Source: Lingula anatina (lineage: Eukaryota > Brachiopoda > Lingulata > Lingulida > Lingulidae). From it: a stretch of DNA of 54,355 bases. Under the pieces are notes generated by a model. It was not told the DNA's origin and ran no database searches. It saw only the letters and a list, made by a program, of their open reading frames with translations. This document shows, in pieces, positions 13,968-24,700 of this stretch; the stretch's first letter is position 1, and each line of letters starts with the position of its first letter. The stretch is taken from assembly GCF_001039355.2 (NCBI RefSeq), contig NW_019775724.1, positions 850,756 to 905,110 of the forward strand, given 5' to 3'. Position numbers and translations under genes: made by a program.

Positions 13968-14221
13968 CATGAGTATTGGGCACCCCAGGTGCTTACATTA
14001 TCAGTATTTTGTGAAAAGTTCCACTTTCATTTCTGATGCAATTGTTCTTGTCATTATTGTGTGGTTTTCATAATTAGACATAGAGATAAAAGCTTTGGAT
14101 ACATGCAGGATATCATTGATCTAGCTGTTTTAAAGAATATGTGACAAATTTGAGTTGTTAAGTGGTGTCTGTTGTTTTCCAGGGCTTGCGAAGGACAGCG
14201 GCTCAGAAAAGAAAGAGATGA
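198..14221 (+). CDS. PDS5: PDS5 cohesin-associated regulator, 5'-partial, 26 exons
   Basis: PDS5 binds cohesin on chromatin and regulates sister-chromatid cohesion and cohesin release together with WAPL (family knowledge). Exons: 198-313, 948-1042, 1559-1704, 2220-2380, 2701-2814, 3262-3395, 3699-3838, 4189-4410, 4789-4879, 5163-5232, 5424-5547, 5758-5913, 6189-6257, 6603-6739, 7120-7243, 7597-7801, 8146-8260, 8590-8719, 9017-9139, 9800-9859, 10878-11203, 11464-11931, 12412-12591, 13205-13342, 13753-13909, 14183-14221. All introns are GT-AG; the coding sum is 3840 nt with phases agreeing throughout. Diagnostic PDS5 stretches include [58 protein letters not shown] and [18 protein letters not shown]. 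About 280 N-terminal residues and the start codon lie upstream of the window, by comparison with vertebrate PDS5B. The C-terminus is short and basic ([10 protein letters not shown]), like the vertebrate end. Vertebrates have PDS5A and PDS5B; I assign only the family. Confidence 0.95.
1036..1400 (+). repeat. 35-36 bp imperfect minisatellite overlapping a PDS5 5' splice site
   Basis: About ten degenerate units of 35-36 bp, each containing a form of CATGACAGGTAATGTGACC. The first unit is the end of exon 948-1042 together with its donor (GACATGACAG|GTAATTTAACC). Later units at about 1110, 1145, 1215, 1250, 1285, 1315 and 1355 repeat the same donor-like word with CAGGT or CAAGT cores. The rest of this intron (1401-1558) shows nothing recognisable. 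Confidence 0.85.
8284..8378. repeat. (GT)n-rich microsatellite in PDS5 intron
   Basis: Interrupted GT/GC dinucleotide tract lying 24 bases after the end of exon 8146-8260. It ends in a short GA run. Cys/Val or His/Thr reading frames across it are artefacts of the repeat. Confidence 0.95.
10034..10153 (+). repeat. Left copy of a 120-bp direct duplication flanking an insert and assembly gap
   Basis: Positions 10034-10153 recur almost base for base at 10519-10638, a shift of 485. The second copy starts immediately after the N at 10518. Both lie in the intron between exons 9800-9859 and 10878-11203. The likeliest cause is two overlapping contigs laid end to end by the scaffolder, the left one running into a repeat. 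Confidence 0.9.
10154..10517. mobile_element. Transposon-like insert with hairpin, GTC-rich stretch and 161-bp tandem core
   Basis: Begins with a perfect inverted repeat, 12-base arms around two bases (TGTACAGACACA ... TGTGTCTGTACA, 10155-10180). A GTCGCC-type trinucleotide stretch follows (10196-10243), then a core unit starting CCGATAACACGATAAGTGG at 10254 and again at 10415, period 161. The second unit is cut by the N at 10518. Internal tandem cores of about 160 bp are known from short non-autonomous elements of bivalves. I cannot define both ends, so the class is open. Confidence 0.6.
10518..10518. other. Assembly gap (single N)
   Basis: A lone N separates an unfinished tandem repeat from a second copy of the preceding 120 bp. 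It marks a contig join of unknown true size, inside a PDS5 intron, so the coding sequence is unaffected. Confidence 0.9.
13055..13110 (+). terminator. Candidate intronic polyadenylation site in PDS5
   Basis: AATAAA at 13055-13060 is followed about 30 bases later by a GT-rich stretch (GTTGGTGTGTGGTGACAG). This is the classic arrangement of a poly(A) signal with its downstream element. It lies in the intron after exon 12412-12591. Reading through that exon's donor gives a 13-residue tail ([13 protein letters not shown]) and a stop at 12632-12634. Use is unproven. Confidence 0.4.
13921..13966. repeat. (TA)23 microsatellite
   Basis: Uninterrupted TA dinucleotides beginning 12 bases after the end of PDS5 exon 13753-13909, just inside the intron. 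Confidence 0.98.
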
Positions 14222-15780
14222 ATTTATGATTAAGAAAAAAAAAGTCTGGAAGGTTTTTCACAATAAGAAACAAGGATTATCTTTGGAGAGAGATGTTTTG
14301 ACGTCCACAAGCAGTGATTATACAAATAGATTGAAGATTTTTTTTTTCCAAAAGTGAAATGAGACAGAAACGAAAACCTTGAAAAGAAGATTGAAAATGG
14401 TTCATTGGAATAGCAAAGAAGTGTTTGTTCATCTTGGGGAAAAAATAACAGAACATGTAAAAGATTGTGGTCATAAGCACTGGACCTTAACCATTGTCCA
14501 GGACATTGTAGTTCCACTAAACTCCTGCTTTATCCAACTATGTCAGAAAATTTTTTCCTAGAATTTAAGTTGGGTGCTTTTTATACTCGTATATATTTGA
14601 CATAGAATATATATTCTGAACAACCTGGCTTACATTAAAAGTGGAGATAGCTTTCTCGGCTTGATTTGCAGTTTTGGATATACCTATGCCCAACTGCACA
14701 ATAGACATCATTTTTTTAAATTTTAGTCAAATATGTAGAAATAATCTCAATCAAAATAAAAATTTAAGCTACTTCATTGGCAATAGCCAAGTGTTGGGAA
14801 TTTTATTCAGTCACAAAGTGTTTATGTTATGCAAGAATGTGATTTGTATTTCTTCCAAGTTTTGTTCCTGTTACTGGTTATTCTTGTCTAATGCAGAATT
14901 CACTGCCTAAATGAAATTGATGCACCAATTTAGTTATATGCACCTATTGCCCAAGATAATGTCTTTTATAGTGCCAGGCTTCATAAAAAAATTACTCATT
15001 GAACAATAGTATAGTAAACAGTAGCACCTTTTCCTTCCAAAGAAGGTAACAGTATATGAAAGTTATTGAAACCAGTAGTCGTTATTTACAAAATGCTTTT
15101 CGAATTTTCTTGGAGCTGCAAAATTCTCCTCGATTTCCAAGTTTGTACCCATAGCATGCAGTACCTTCTCTGAAATTCTGACATACCTGGACAAATTCTT
15201 GGTGTTTTGAAAAATGCCCTCAATTAGAAGCGTGATATTCTGATGCTTAAATTGCTGAGAAAATTAAACCAACAGATCAAGAGGATCCTCTGGTTAATGC
15301 GTCTTCAATTTAGCTTTCCAGTAGTTTTCAGGTTAGGTGTCCCCACTTTTATGACATGAAAAAGGAGTATATGAATTTGTGGAAAGGCCACTGTAATTTG
15401 TGCATATGTTTGTATATATGTAAATGTTCAGATTTTTATTACACAAAGTACGTTTGTATGCAGTTTTATAGACTCTTCTTACAAGTTGCTGATTTTAAAC
15501 ATTTATTTCATAGTTATTGTCAGTAGTTACAACTGAATTAAATATATTTAGATATAGACTACATGGCCCAGTGTCTTACATTTACGAAGAAAAATTTTGT
15601 CAATTTTTTTTCCATTTGGGTTCACAAATTGGGCTCATCTTCTTGGGAAAATCTGTGAATTATAAGCTTTCATAATGTGCAGCCGTAGTTGTGTTAGTTG
15701 TGACAATGCTCACTACCACGATGTACTAATGTTGTTAAGGTTGGCCATTTTTACTGATAATAAAATTCATATTTGCAGTA
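14222..15780 (+). terminator. PDS5: PDS5 3' UTR and main poly(A) signal
   Basis: No coding sequence is recognisable after the TGA at 14219-14221. AATAAA at 15759-15764 is the best main poly(A) signal. A Pumilio-type word TGTATATA sits at 15411-15418. The short reading frames in this stretch have no family resemblance. The exact 3' end needs transcript data. Confidence 0.6.
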
Positions 15781-16944
15781 TTCTGCCTTGGTTTTCTTCA
15801 TTTACCCAGCATTTCGTGCTCAACTGTTTTCTGGAATGATTTTGCAAGTTTAATTTGTATGTACAGCTAAAAAGTTTTTTGGAAGCTCTAAATTACTAGT
15901 ATGGCAAATTTTTATACTGCCAAAGCTTGCTCCACACTAATTTATATGAGACATACTACCGATACTCGTTCACAAACCACTATCAGAAGTTTGAAAATTG
16001 ATCCACTTTACTGTGTGCTGACTTCATAGAAAACAAATATGCACAAATGTGTGCATAAATCATCCTCGATTGAAAGCCAGTTTATTGAAAACCACTCATT
16101 CTTGTCCAGGTCTCCTTCAGGCAGTAAGCATTTTAATGTAACTATGAAAGGATTCATCATTTATTATAAAACAAAACACCACAATTGTTTCTAACATAGA
16201 AAATGTGCACACATTTATTTGAGAATTCAAGATGGAACACATTTTTGTGTGCGCTATATGTACAGACATGATTCATTCTATATTCAACTAGAATTAACAA
16301 AAGCTGCATGGAAGTCCGAAGAGGCACAATAATAATAAAATAAAAAGAAAAAAAGGGAGGGGCAGAGATTCAAAATAATCACTGGCTAAACATTCTGCTA
16401 AAAATTATAGCTACTATCTGCCATAAACTCATCAAATAATAATAATAAAATCATTTTTATTCAACCTAGCTAAGCTAATTTTCGTGAAAAATATTATAAT
16501 CATTTACTTACATTACAACATGCCTTCGGTACAAACCAACATTTTAGACTGCCCAGAAGATGGACCGGACCTTCCTCCTTATTTCATGCACACACATATA
16601 TTAATATTTTTTCTTACAAAACATTTTATATCATATCTAAATGATGGTTGCAAATGATGGGGGGCATATACAATCCAATATCTTACAGCCTCTTTCATCA
16701 TATCCATGCCTGTCTTTTTTATTATTATAAAATAAAATATTTGTTATGCAGTAATAAAACATTTGTTTTTTGAAAAAATTCATCTTGAAAATGTGAATAG
16801 TAAACTTTGTACAGAAACACAACGACGTCCTTGTGTTTTTTTGACTTTCTACACGCTTTGTACATAAGTTAAAACATCTCTTACTACGTGGGGATTTGGA
16901 AGTTGCTTTTTTCTCTCTTATTCGTCTCATACTAATAGGACCTG
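15781..16944 (-). other. Intergenic gap and CBP 3' UTR
   Basis: The - strand has AATAAA at 16160-16165, 16214-16219 and 16081-16086, any of which could end the CBP transcript. The gap between PDS5 and CBP transcript ends is thus about 300-450 bases. No coding frame is supported here, and the UTR is AT-rich with several TTTATT/AATAAT runs. Confidence 0.6.
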
Positions 16945-17644
16945 CTATAAACTCTCCACGTATCTCTGTAATTTGTCCTGAGCCGTGAGCTCGGCCATGT
17001 TATTGTCCTGTTGTCCCATGTTCACGTTAATGTCCGGGTTGGGGGGACTTTGTAACTGTGACAAATTGCCATGCTGTGACATTTGCATCTGTGGAAGCAT
17101 CACCTGATCCGTGTTCATTTGGTCTAAGGGGGCCCCCCATGTTGGGGTGAGGGGAATGGGTGGGTGGAATATGATGTGGGGATGGTTGCGCCCCCCTGGG
17201 AGAGGGTGTGGGTTGGGGGTGGGGCGACAGATTTGGCTGTGGAGAACGCACTGTCTGTGGCAGGGAAGAAGGGGGAGAGCGCACCTGCTGCATAAGCTGA
17301 GCTGGGTTCCCCTGTTGAATCAACTGTTGCTGTGCTGGGCTCATAGGCCCTAGCTGTTGCTTGTATTGCACCTGCTGTTGATGCCTCGCTTGAAGCATCT
17401 GGTTTTGCTGGTACTGTTGCAGCATCTGCTGACTCACTTCTCCCTGAAAGCTGTTCTGTTGGGGGTAGCCCATCCGTGGCCTCTGGGGCTGAGCAAACTG
17501 TGGAGGCTGGGGCTGCTGAAACTGTTGTTGCTGCTGCTGTTGCTGTTGTTGTTGCTGCTGTTGCTGCATTTGCCTCATACGCACCCACTGCTGTTGTTGT
17601 GGTATTGATAACCCTTGAGGCGGACCTCCAGGCATCGTTTGCAT

Positions 17645-17680
<36 letters not shown>

Positions 17681-18790
17681 TTGTTGTTGCTGCTGTTGCT
17701 GAGCACGCTGCTTGATTACAGCAGCCATAAGTTGAGGGTTTGATTTCAGTATGGCCAGCACCTGCTGCTGCTGTTGCGGCGACGTTGGCGACTTCAGCGT
17801 CTCTAAAAGTTTCTGCAAAGCAGATCTCTGTGGGTTTTGTGTGAGCCCTGCTTGCCCCTGCATGTTGGGGTTTTGAGGATGCATCATTCCTCCTTGAGCT
17901 CCCTGCTGCATGGGGCCTGGTTGTGGCTGTCGCGCCCCTGGATTCACATTGTACATCGACCAGCGATTTATTGAAGGCAATCCCTGCTGCTGCTGTTGCT
18001 GCTGTCCTGGCTGTGGCTGTTGAGGTTGCTGTTGTGGTTGCTGTTGAGTTTGCATTGGGCTGGCAACTTGCTGCATACCCATTGGACTGGGTTGGTTCAT
18101 CTGACTCACTTGAGGTTGAGGCGGGGGCATTCCAGGCTGACTGATGGTGGTTGGCTTCCCAAAAGGAGGGACCGCGGCCTGGCGTTGGGCCTGCACCAGG
18201 GCCTGTTGGGCGGCACTCATCGCCCCTGGTGGAGGGCCACTGGGTTTGCCTCCCCCTGATCCATTGTAAGTGGTTTGAGGTATAGGGGCCGGGGCGGGTT
18301 GAATACTTGGAGTCTGACTTACGGACTGCTGCATTGTGGATGGACCTCTGTTCATTAAGGCCATTCTTCTTCTCATCATCTGAGCTTGTTGTAGTCTTTG
18401 CTGAAGTTGTTGTTGTTTTAGTTTGTGTTTGATATTCAAACAGAATGGCACAGGGCACTTTGTTTCCTGGCAATGTTTGGCATGATAACAACAGAGTGCA
18501 ATAAGCTGTTTACAAATAGGACAGCCCCCATTAGTCTTTCTTTTGCAGCTTTTTGTGTGTGCCACCACACGCTTCATTTTCTGGCAGCTAGGGAGGCGAC
18601 AGTTTGCATCTCTGCACTGACAAGCATGCACCAGTGACTGAATACACCTCTGAATGGAGAGCCTGCGTGACTCCTGGGGATTCTGCTGCTTTCCTGAATC
18701 ACCTGGACCGTCATCCAGATCCAAGCCCAACTTGTCCATCTTGTGTTCATGACCATCTTTTTCATAGCACTGTATACACAAGTCATAGTC
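16945..18790 (-). CDS. CREBBP: CBP last exon: ZZ end, TAZ2, NCBD, Gln-rich tail (one-base frameshift)
   Basis: Starts after the acceptor TTCCATCTTCAG with [18 protein letters not shown], the second half of the ZZ zinc finger. TAZ2 (about 18370-18665) has all three His-Cys3 sites, seen in [24 protein letters not shown] and [15 protein letters not shown]; it binds p53-type activation domains. The NCBD (about 17700-17830) contains [20 protein letters not shown] and [14 protein letters not shown]; it binds steroid-receptor coactivators. Ser-Pro-rich text and [15 protein letters not shown] lead to the C-terminus. As printed, the frame breaks at GGGGGCCCCCC (17128-17138) and would stop at 17027; one base fewer restores the family ending at TAG 16945-16947. 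A sequencing or assembly error is most likely. Confidence 0.93.
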
Positions 18791-21700
18791 CTGAAGATGG
18801 AAAAAATACAGAAATCCATGAGTCATGGAAATAATTGACTATTACACAATGCAGATATTTGTTGTTTGTGTTTACAGTTAGAAAATGATAAATAAAATAA
18901 ATTCAAATGTCCAAATAACTTTTTAATTGCTGCAAAATCTTGCATAAAACAGGATAACACCACTCAAACCTTTGACACAAAAACCAGAGCTAACAATAAA
19001 ATTTAAAATGAAATAAAATGCACAAATAAATAAATAAATAAATAGAACTTTCATTACAATATATTTTTTCTTTGTTTAGCATAATTCATATAAGTAGGGC
19101 ACTTACATCACAAATGCTGCAATGGTATCTGGTTTCCACCTGTGCCTTGCAGTTGTTGCAAGTGTACACAAAGTTATCCCTGCCTGTGTTATGGAGTTCA
19201 TACAACAATGCCATGGTAGAGTATTTGGCTCTCCTTAGCGAGGAGAATTCAAAGTGCTTTTCCCTTGCCATGGTCAGGAAGGCATCGCGTCCATCCATTA
19301 AGTCGCAAGAGCTCATGCCATCAGGGTCGACAATCGGACCCAACGTAGCTGCCACTTGGGCGGAGTGGAGACGGATCACAAAGAACACCTGATATTAAAG
19401 AAATAAGATCTGTCACCTCTATATCTTCACTAAACTCAACATGCATACTAAAATAGAGCATGCCAAAATTCTTCAAATCTCCATTCATGAAGCAATAGGG
19501 AAAAAGTATTTCAAGATTATCTACTTGAGACCTCTGTTAATTTTCTTCACAAGCCAGTCCGTATAGAACACACCCACCCACTGTTATGTGCTGCTTGAGT
19601 ATTAAGTACTTTTATTTTATAGACTGCATGCGTGTACATATCTATGTTACTGTTTGGCCGCCACATTAACATACATGCCACCCATAATTCTACATTTCTT
19701 CAATTTCAGGGCATATTTCATTGGCACTCTTGTCCTCCGGTATAGAGTTACAGTAAAATACAGCAATGCCAAAACATTCTAGCCATACCTCCTTATGCTT
19801 TTCCATTGTCTGGAACAGCTTGGCGGAGAGATCGCTGCCACCTTGTGGGTAGTTGGACTTCTTCACATTTTTGCGTTGGTTGCTCTTTGTGTTCTTGGCT
19901 TTCTTCTTCTGGTTCTTCTGCCCCTTTTTCTTACCCTGAGCACCCTAGGGACAGAGCATTATATATCACATTAAAATGGACAACTTAAATCTGTTGTATG
20001 AAAAAGAAGCACTAGTGAAATTCATCTGTGCAGCAGAGATTATAGTCCCAGGCAACTAACAAGATCCCCACTAACTCTGGGACAGAAAGTAATTGAGCAA
20101 GAAGCTTAACTGCACTCAATTTAAGTGCCAAGGTTTCTCAAAAGGACTGGACCACATCACTGATACTCTGATTCCAGTGTCACAGACTGTAAAATGTAAA
20201 TTAGGTGTATCATCCCTGGGTATTACCCATCTACCTACCTCAGCACCGTCCCCATCTAGGTCAAGATCCACGCTATCTTCAGCTGCTGCAGCCGCCTCCG
20301 CCGCCTCTCTCTTCACCCTTTCCTCTTCCTCCTGGTCCAGCTCCTTAATGCTTTCCTCCAGCACGTTGGGCCAGAAGTCTCCCTCAAAGTACGGGATCTC
20401 AGTGGCACTCTGAATATTGTTTTCTATTGCATCCTTTAGTATATCCTATGTAAAAACAAGCAAATGATTACCAAAGCAACTCCATTATCTCCTATAATTA
20501 CTGTGACATGAAAACATGAAATAATGTACATTCATTGCTATAAACAAATATTTTTTTAACTGTTTTTTTTTTCACAAAGAAAAAAGTCAAAAGAAGTTAA
20601 AAAGAATCTGAAGTTGAGATAAACACCACCAACAATAATCCCATTGTTCTTACTTTGTAATCTATGACCACCCTCTCAATGATGGCTTTGTCCAGCATCT
20701 TCTTATACCACTCTTGCAGCCTCTTGGGTTTGGGAATCTTCTGTTCCGCCGGGTGGCAATGGAAGATGTAGTCATCCCCCTCACTTGGCGGACATGCCCA
20801 AATGTGGGCCATGGTGTACCTGGAAACACACACCCAGCTCACTTCAGTCTAAATAGGCTAAATAATTCCCAAAAATTTTTAAGTAAGAAGTTTTTAAGAT
20901 ATCTAATAACCTTCTGAAAAAGAGTACAGTCTTGTTGTTAAAGTGAAGACTATTTAGACCTCCAAACAAAAGCATTTCAAAACTGCTGGCAAACAAATCT
21001 TTCTTTATGTCACTCACCCCAGACTTTTCACATAATCTAGGTATCCGATTAGGATTTCATGATACACCGCGGTCCTGAACTGGCGAGGTTGGAAGAAATG
21101 AACACTGTCAAGGTAAGATATGTACACACGCCTGGAAAAAAAATGTATTCCCATTAAATTGTTATATTTCTAAACAGTAGAGTCACAAATGACATGACTA
21201 ATGACAAAACTTTTTGAGATGTTTTCAGCTCGTCGTGTACATGCAGTTCACAACTCATATTTGTATAATTTGTGATGATACAAATGAATTTATTCAAAAT
21301 TGTTTTGCTTTTCAAAAGAAAATTGATATGATTGCATAGGGCTTATAACTTAATGCCAGGCACTTCTGTTTATTGGCTTTTACACTAGTCTCTTTCATCT
21401 AGCTTCAGAAAAGCTGCATTTTACAAATCGTTCATCTTTTCTTCAGTTCTTTTAAAAACCATATTTATGCCAAAGAATGGCCTCAGCATGGTGTCCAGAT
21501 CAAACCATGTGCCAAGCTTACCTTGTATTTGGCTGAGGACAGTCAGAGGAGTATTCCTGCACGTGCATCCCAAAAAAGCAGACATCGGTGCCATCGATTT
21601 CTTCAAATGCAAACATGGCTTTCGTCCTGTATGGGAAGGAATCTGGGATATCATTCCCAAACCTAGAACAAAGAAGACAATGAAAAGTAATACAGACAAT

Positions 21701-24700
21701 ATATCAATGCATTTATATATCTTTGTTTGCTTGTTTGTTTATATGATCAAACCAGAGGAGGGCCCTCACTTCTGAATAAAATAGATATTTCTTCAACAGT
21801 ATAAACTCTCAAACACAAAGTAAATTGATTCATACTAAATCCCACCCCAAGGCATTATTCTTACACTAAAACACTGCACACTCATTTCAGCACTGATCAT
21901 GATAAAAAGGTTAAATTAATGCTTTAAACTATCGCAGCTGAATTCCAGATTAGTCTGGAGCAGCACTCACCTGGCCTTCATTCCTGGCTTCACTTCCACC
22001 ACTTTGTCCAATGCTGACAGCACCCTAATGGTCACCTCACCCGCACCAACATCTTTCTTCTTTAAGAAATTGTTCACTCTGTTCTCCAGGTAAAAACCAA
22101 GTTTTGTGTTTGGAAGCTCTAGATATGGGGGAAAGAGAGAGAGAGAGACAGGTTAACAAACAGCAGACGTGTGTACACAATATGTGCATAACTATCAATA
22201 AACAAATATATAAATAACATTTTATCCAATCTACATAAATTTTGCTATTAAGGTTCTTAATAGGCTATAATTTCTATAATGCTTGTGACTAACAGGTATT
22301 TATGTTTGCAAAGCACAGAATAACACTTATACAACATTTTAAGTGTAAGTATTTATGAGGATAAGAATGATTTTGTCTCATTGTTTGAATGTGTACAGTC
22401 ATGCTGAACAAATCCAGAGTTCAATCTTATTTAAGGCAAAGAAGTAAACATCTAACCACAGATAATGTTAAACACTGCCCCCACTCCCAAATGCCAGTAC
22501 AAATGTGTAAACTTGCACAGTTACTTGTCACTATTACTACTTTAGACTACCAGTTCCTTGGACTGTTTGTGGCCCAAACTGTAAGTAACTTACTTTTGGC
22601 GCTATATTTGTTTTCTTTTCTCCGTGTCCCCTTAGCTTTATGACAGTTGTCACATGTGTATCCATTCGGCCAGATTGTGTCCATGTGAGTAACACAGATT
22701 TGGTGAACTTTCCGTCCACAGTCATTGCACTCAATAAATCTGATGTGGAAAATGAAAAATGGCAATTAACATATTACTAATAAGATTAACAAATTAATAT
22801 ATCTTTAATAGATTGAGGATGGCAGCCCTCCCTCCCCCATTGTCTAATCATTACATTGATACATGAGCACACCCCCAAATTTCATCATTCAAATTGATGT
22901 AATCATCGCAACAACAAAATATATTCACGTTAAACCTTTGGATAATGTCAACTGGTTAAAACAAAAAACTTTAACTCTATCATTCCTTATAACTTTAATA
23001 GAAGGGCAATTTAATTACATACAATACACTGTGTCTGGTAATAACAACTCTATAGTCAAGACATAATGAGATATTTCAGCATTAATGTTACTACAGCTAT
23101 CTGTCATGGAACACTCACGGTTCATAATCTAAATTGTCGTTCTTCAACTTCACAAATTGATCCTTCTTGATGCGACTGAAAATGTAATGGTTTATTATAA
23201 AATAAATGTTCTCTGTTGAAGCATGACACACTAAAACACATGCCCTACTGCACTAGGTTGTTTCTTTTCATCACAAAGGAAAAAGCATACTACATGGCAT
23301 TTAGAACAGTTCAAGCTATGGAACTTTGCAGTTTCTTCAAAATATGGAATAAGTTAATCCCGATATGATTGATAAAGTGGTGCATTTTTCATATGATAAA
23401 GGTGTTGTTGACCATCATTTGGCAATTCCAATAAAAACGTTTAAATTAACATAAATGGGCTTAAAACTTGCGTATTGCCAAGTCAGAATTAATTTGGTAT
23501 AAATCAGAAATCTTTGAAAAAAAATATTCCACCTACTCTCCATTTTATAACAATAATCAAACTGTATAACAAATGCAGAAAAAGTGAATGAGAAGATAAA
23601 ACAATTTCTACTCACATAATTGGCTGTGATGGGTCGTCAGAGAGCTCGACATCTTCACCTTGAATCTCATTGAAGCACTTCTCGCAGAAAGTGTACCTAG
23701 TGTTTAAAAGTCCAGATTTGAACTGACTGCTTGGGCAGCAGAAAGGGCAAACGTGAAGGACACCACAACACATAGGCACAAGACAAACATGGGAAATAAA
23801 AGAGAGGGAGAAAAAAATAATAAAATAAAACGTTAGTATTTGCAATAAATAATGGTCATTCTGAAAGTTATGTTAACTGTCACCAATGAAAAAAATTGCA
23901 TTTAAATTAAATAATCGATTAATAATAATATATTTATGCATAATCATAATTGCACTATATGGGGCAAAACTGAAATATTTGCTTTACATATAATATATCT
24001 CATTTCATTAACAGAAGGGTTAACTGCTGTTTTCATTCAACCTTGCCATAACCCAAGCATTCTGAAGTTCATTATGTAACTTTTTTCTATATACTGTCAA
24101 TATTAAATCAGCAGAAGAGACCTGTCACCAAAGAGGGATAAGTATAGATTTGTTACCAAAAAGTGATGACATCCCAGTGACTTGGTGAGTCATAGAAATC
24201 AAATGTGTTAGTTTAAATAAAGTACATTCACAAAATTAGTTTTAATATGATCTAAGATAAGAAAAAAAAAAGACAGAACAAAACAAGACAGAACAGATGA
24301 CAAGCAAACCACACACAAGGAAAAAAGAATTAGTTTCCATAAACACATTAAAAAAAGCCTATATGCATACAATTAAAAGTTCACTTTAATCATGTTAAAC
24401 AGAAAAAGGGAGCACACCAAAGGAACAGAGAGGGAAAAAAGCTACTGAAGAAAAACATGTTACTTATTAACAGAAATATTTACAGACAGGCAACATTACA
24501 ATATTCATCTTAGGAATCTTAAGAATAACTTTTACCTGTCTGAAAAATTTCATTTTTTTTTTTTAGTACTACAAGAGTGTTATGATGCTATCAAGGGAAA
24601 CTGGTAGTTTCTGATGCTTCAAAATGCAAAAATCCATAAGACCAACCCCCTTATCTAAAACTATTAAAAGCATTCAACTACACATTGGAAACTTTTTTTA

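Larger units (their letters stand above)
10878..14221 (+). other. PDS5: PDS5 C-terminal basic/acidic tail with AT-hook-like motif
   Basis: The last six exons encode a low-complexity tail predicted to be disordered. Exon 10878-11203 is Lys-rich and then runs into about 20 almost uninterrupted Glu/Asp residues (11089-11172). Exon 11464-11931 begins with [11 protein letters not shown], a cluster of Ser-Pro sites of the kind phosphorylated by CDKs. It also holds VRGRPAK at about 11656-11676, which carries the RGRP core of an AT-hook. Further Ser-Pro and Arg-Ser-Ser motifs follow in 12412-12591. Vertebrate PDS5B also has AT-hooks in this position, so the tail probably contacts DNA; the order and number of motifs are not conserved. 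Confidence 0.85.

Noticed and set aside
17357-18144. Leu- and Val-rich + strand frames
   Set aside because: Antisense of the polyglutamine codons (CTG/TTG read as Leu, GCT/GTT as Ala/Val). They are artefacts of the repeat, not membrane proteins.
17124-18491. Second long - strand open frame (455 codons, Ala/Thr-rich)
   Set aside because: An alternative frame over the CBP last exon, kept open by CAG/CAA repeats read as Ala or Thr. The CBP frame is clearly the coding one.
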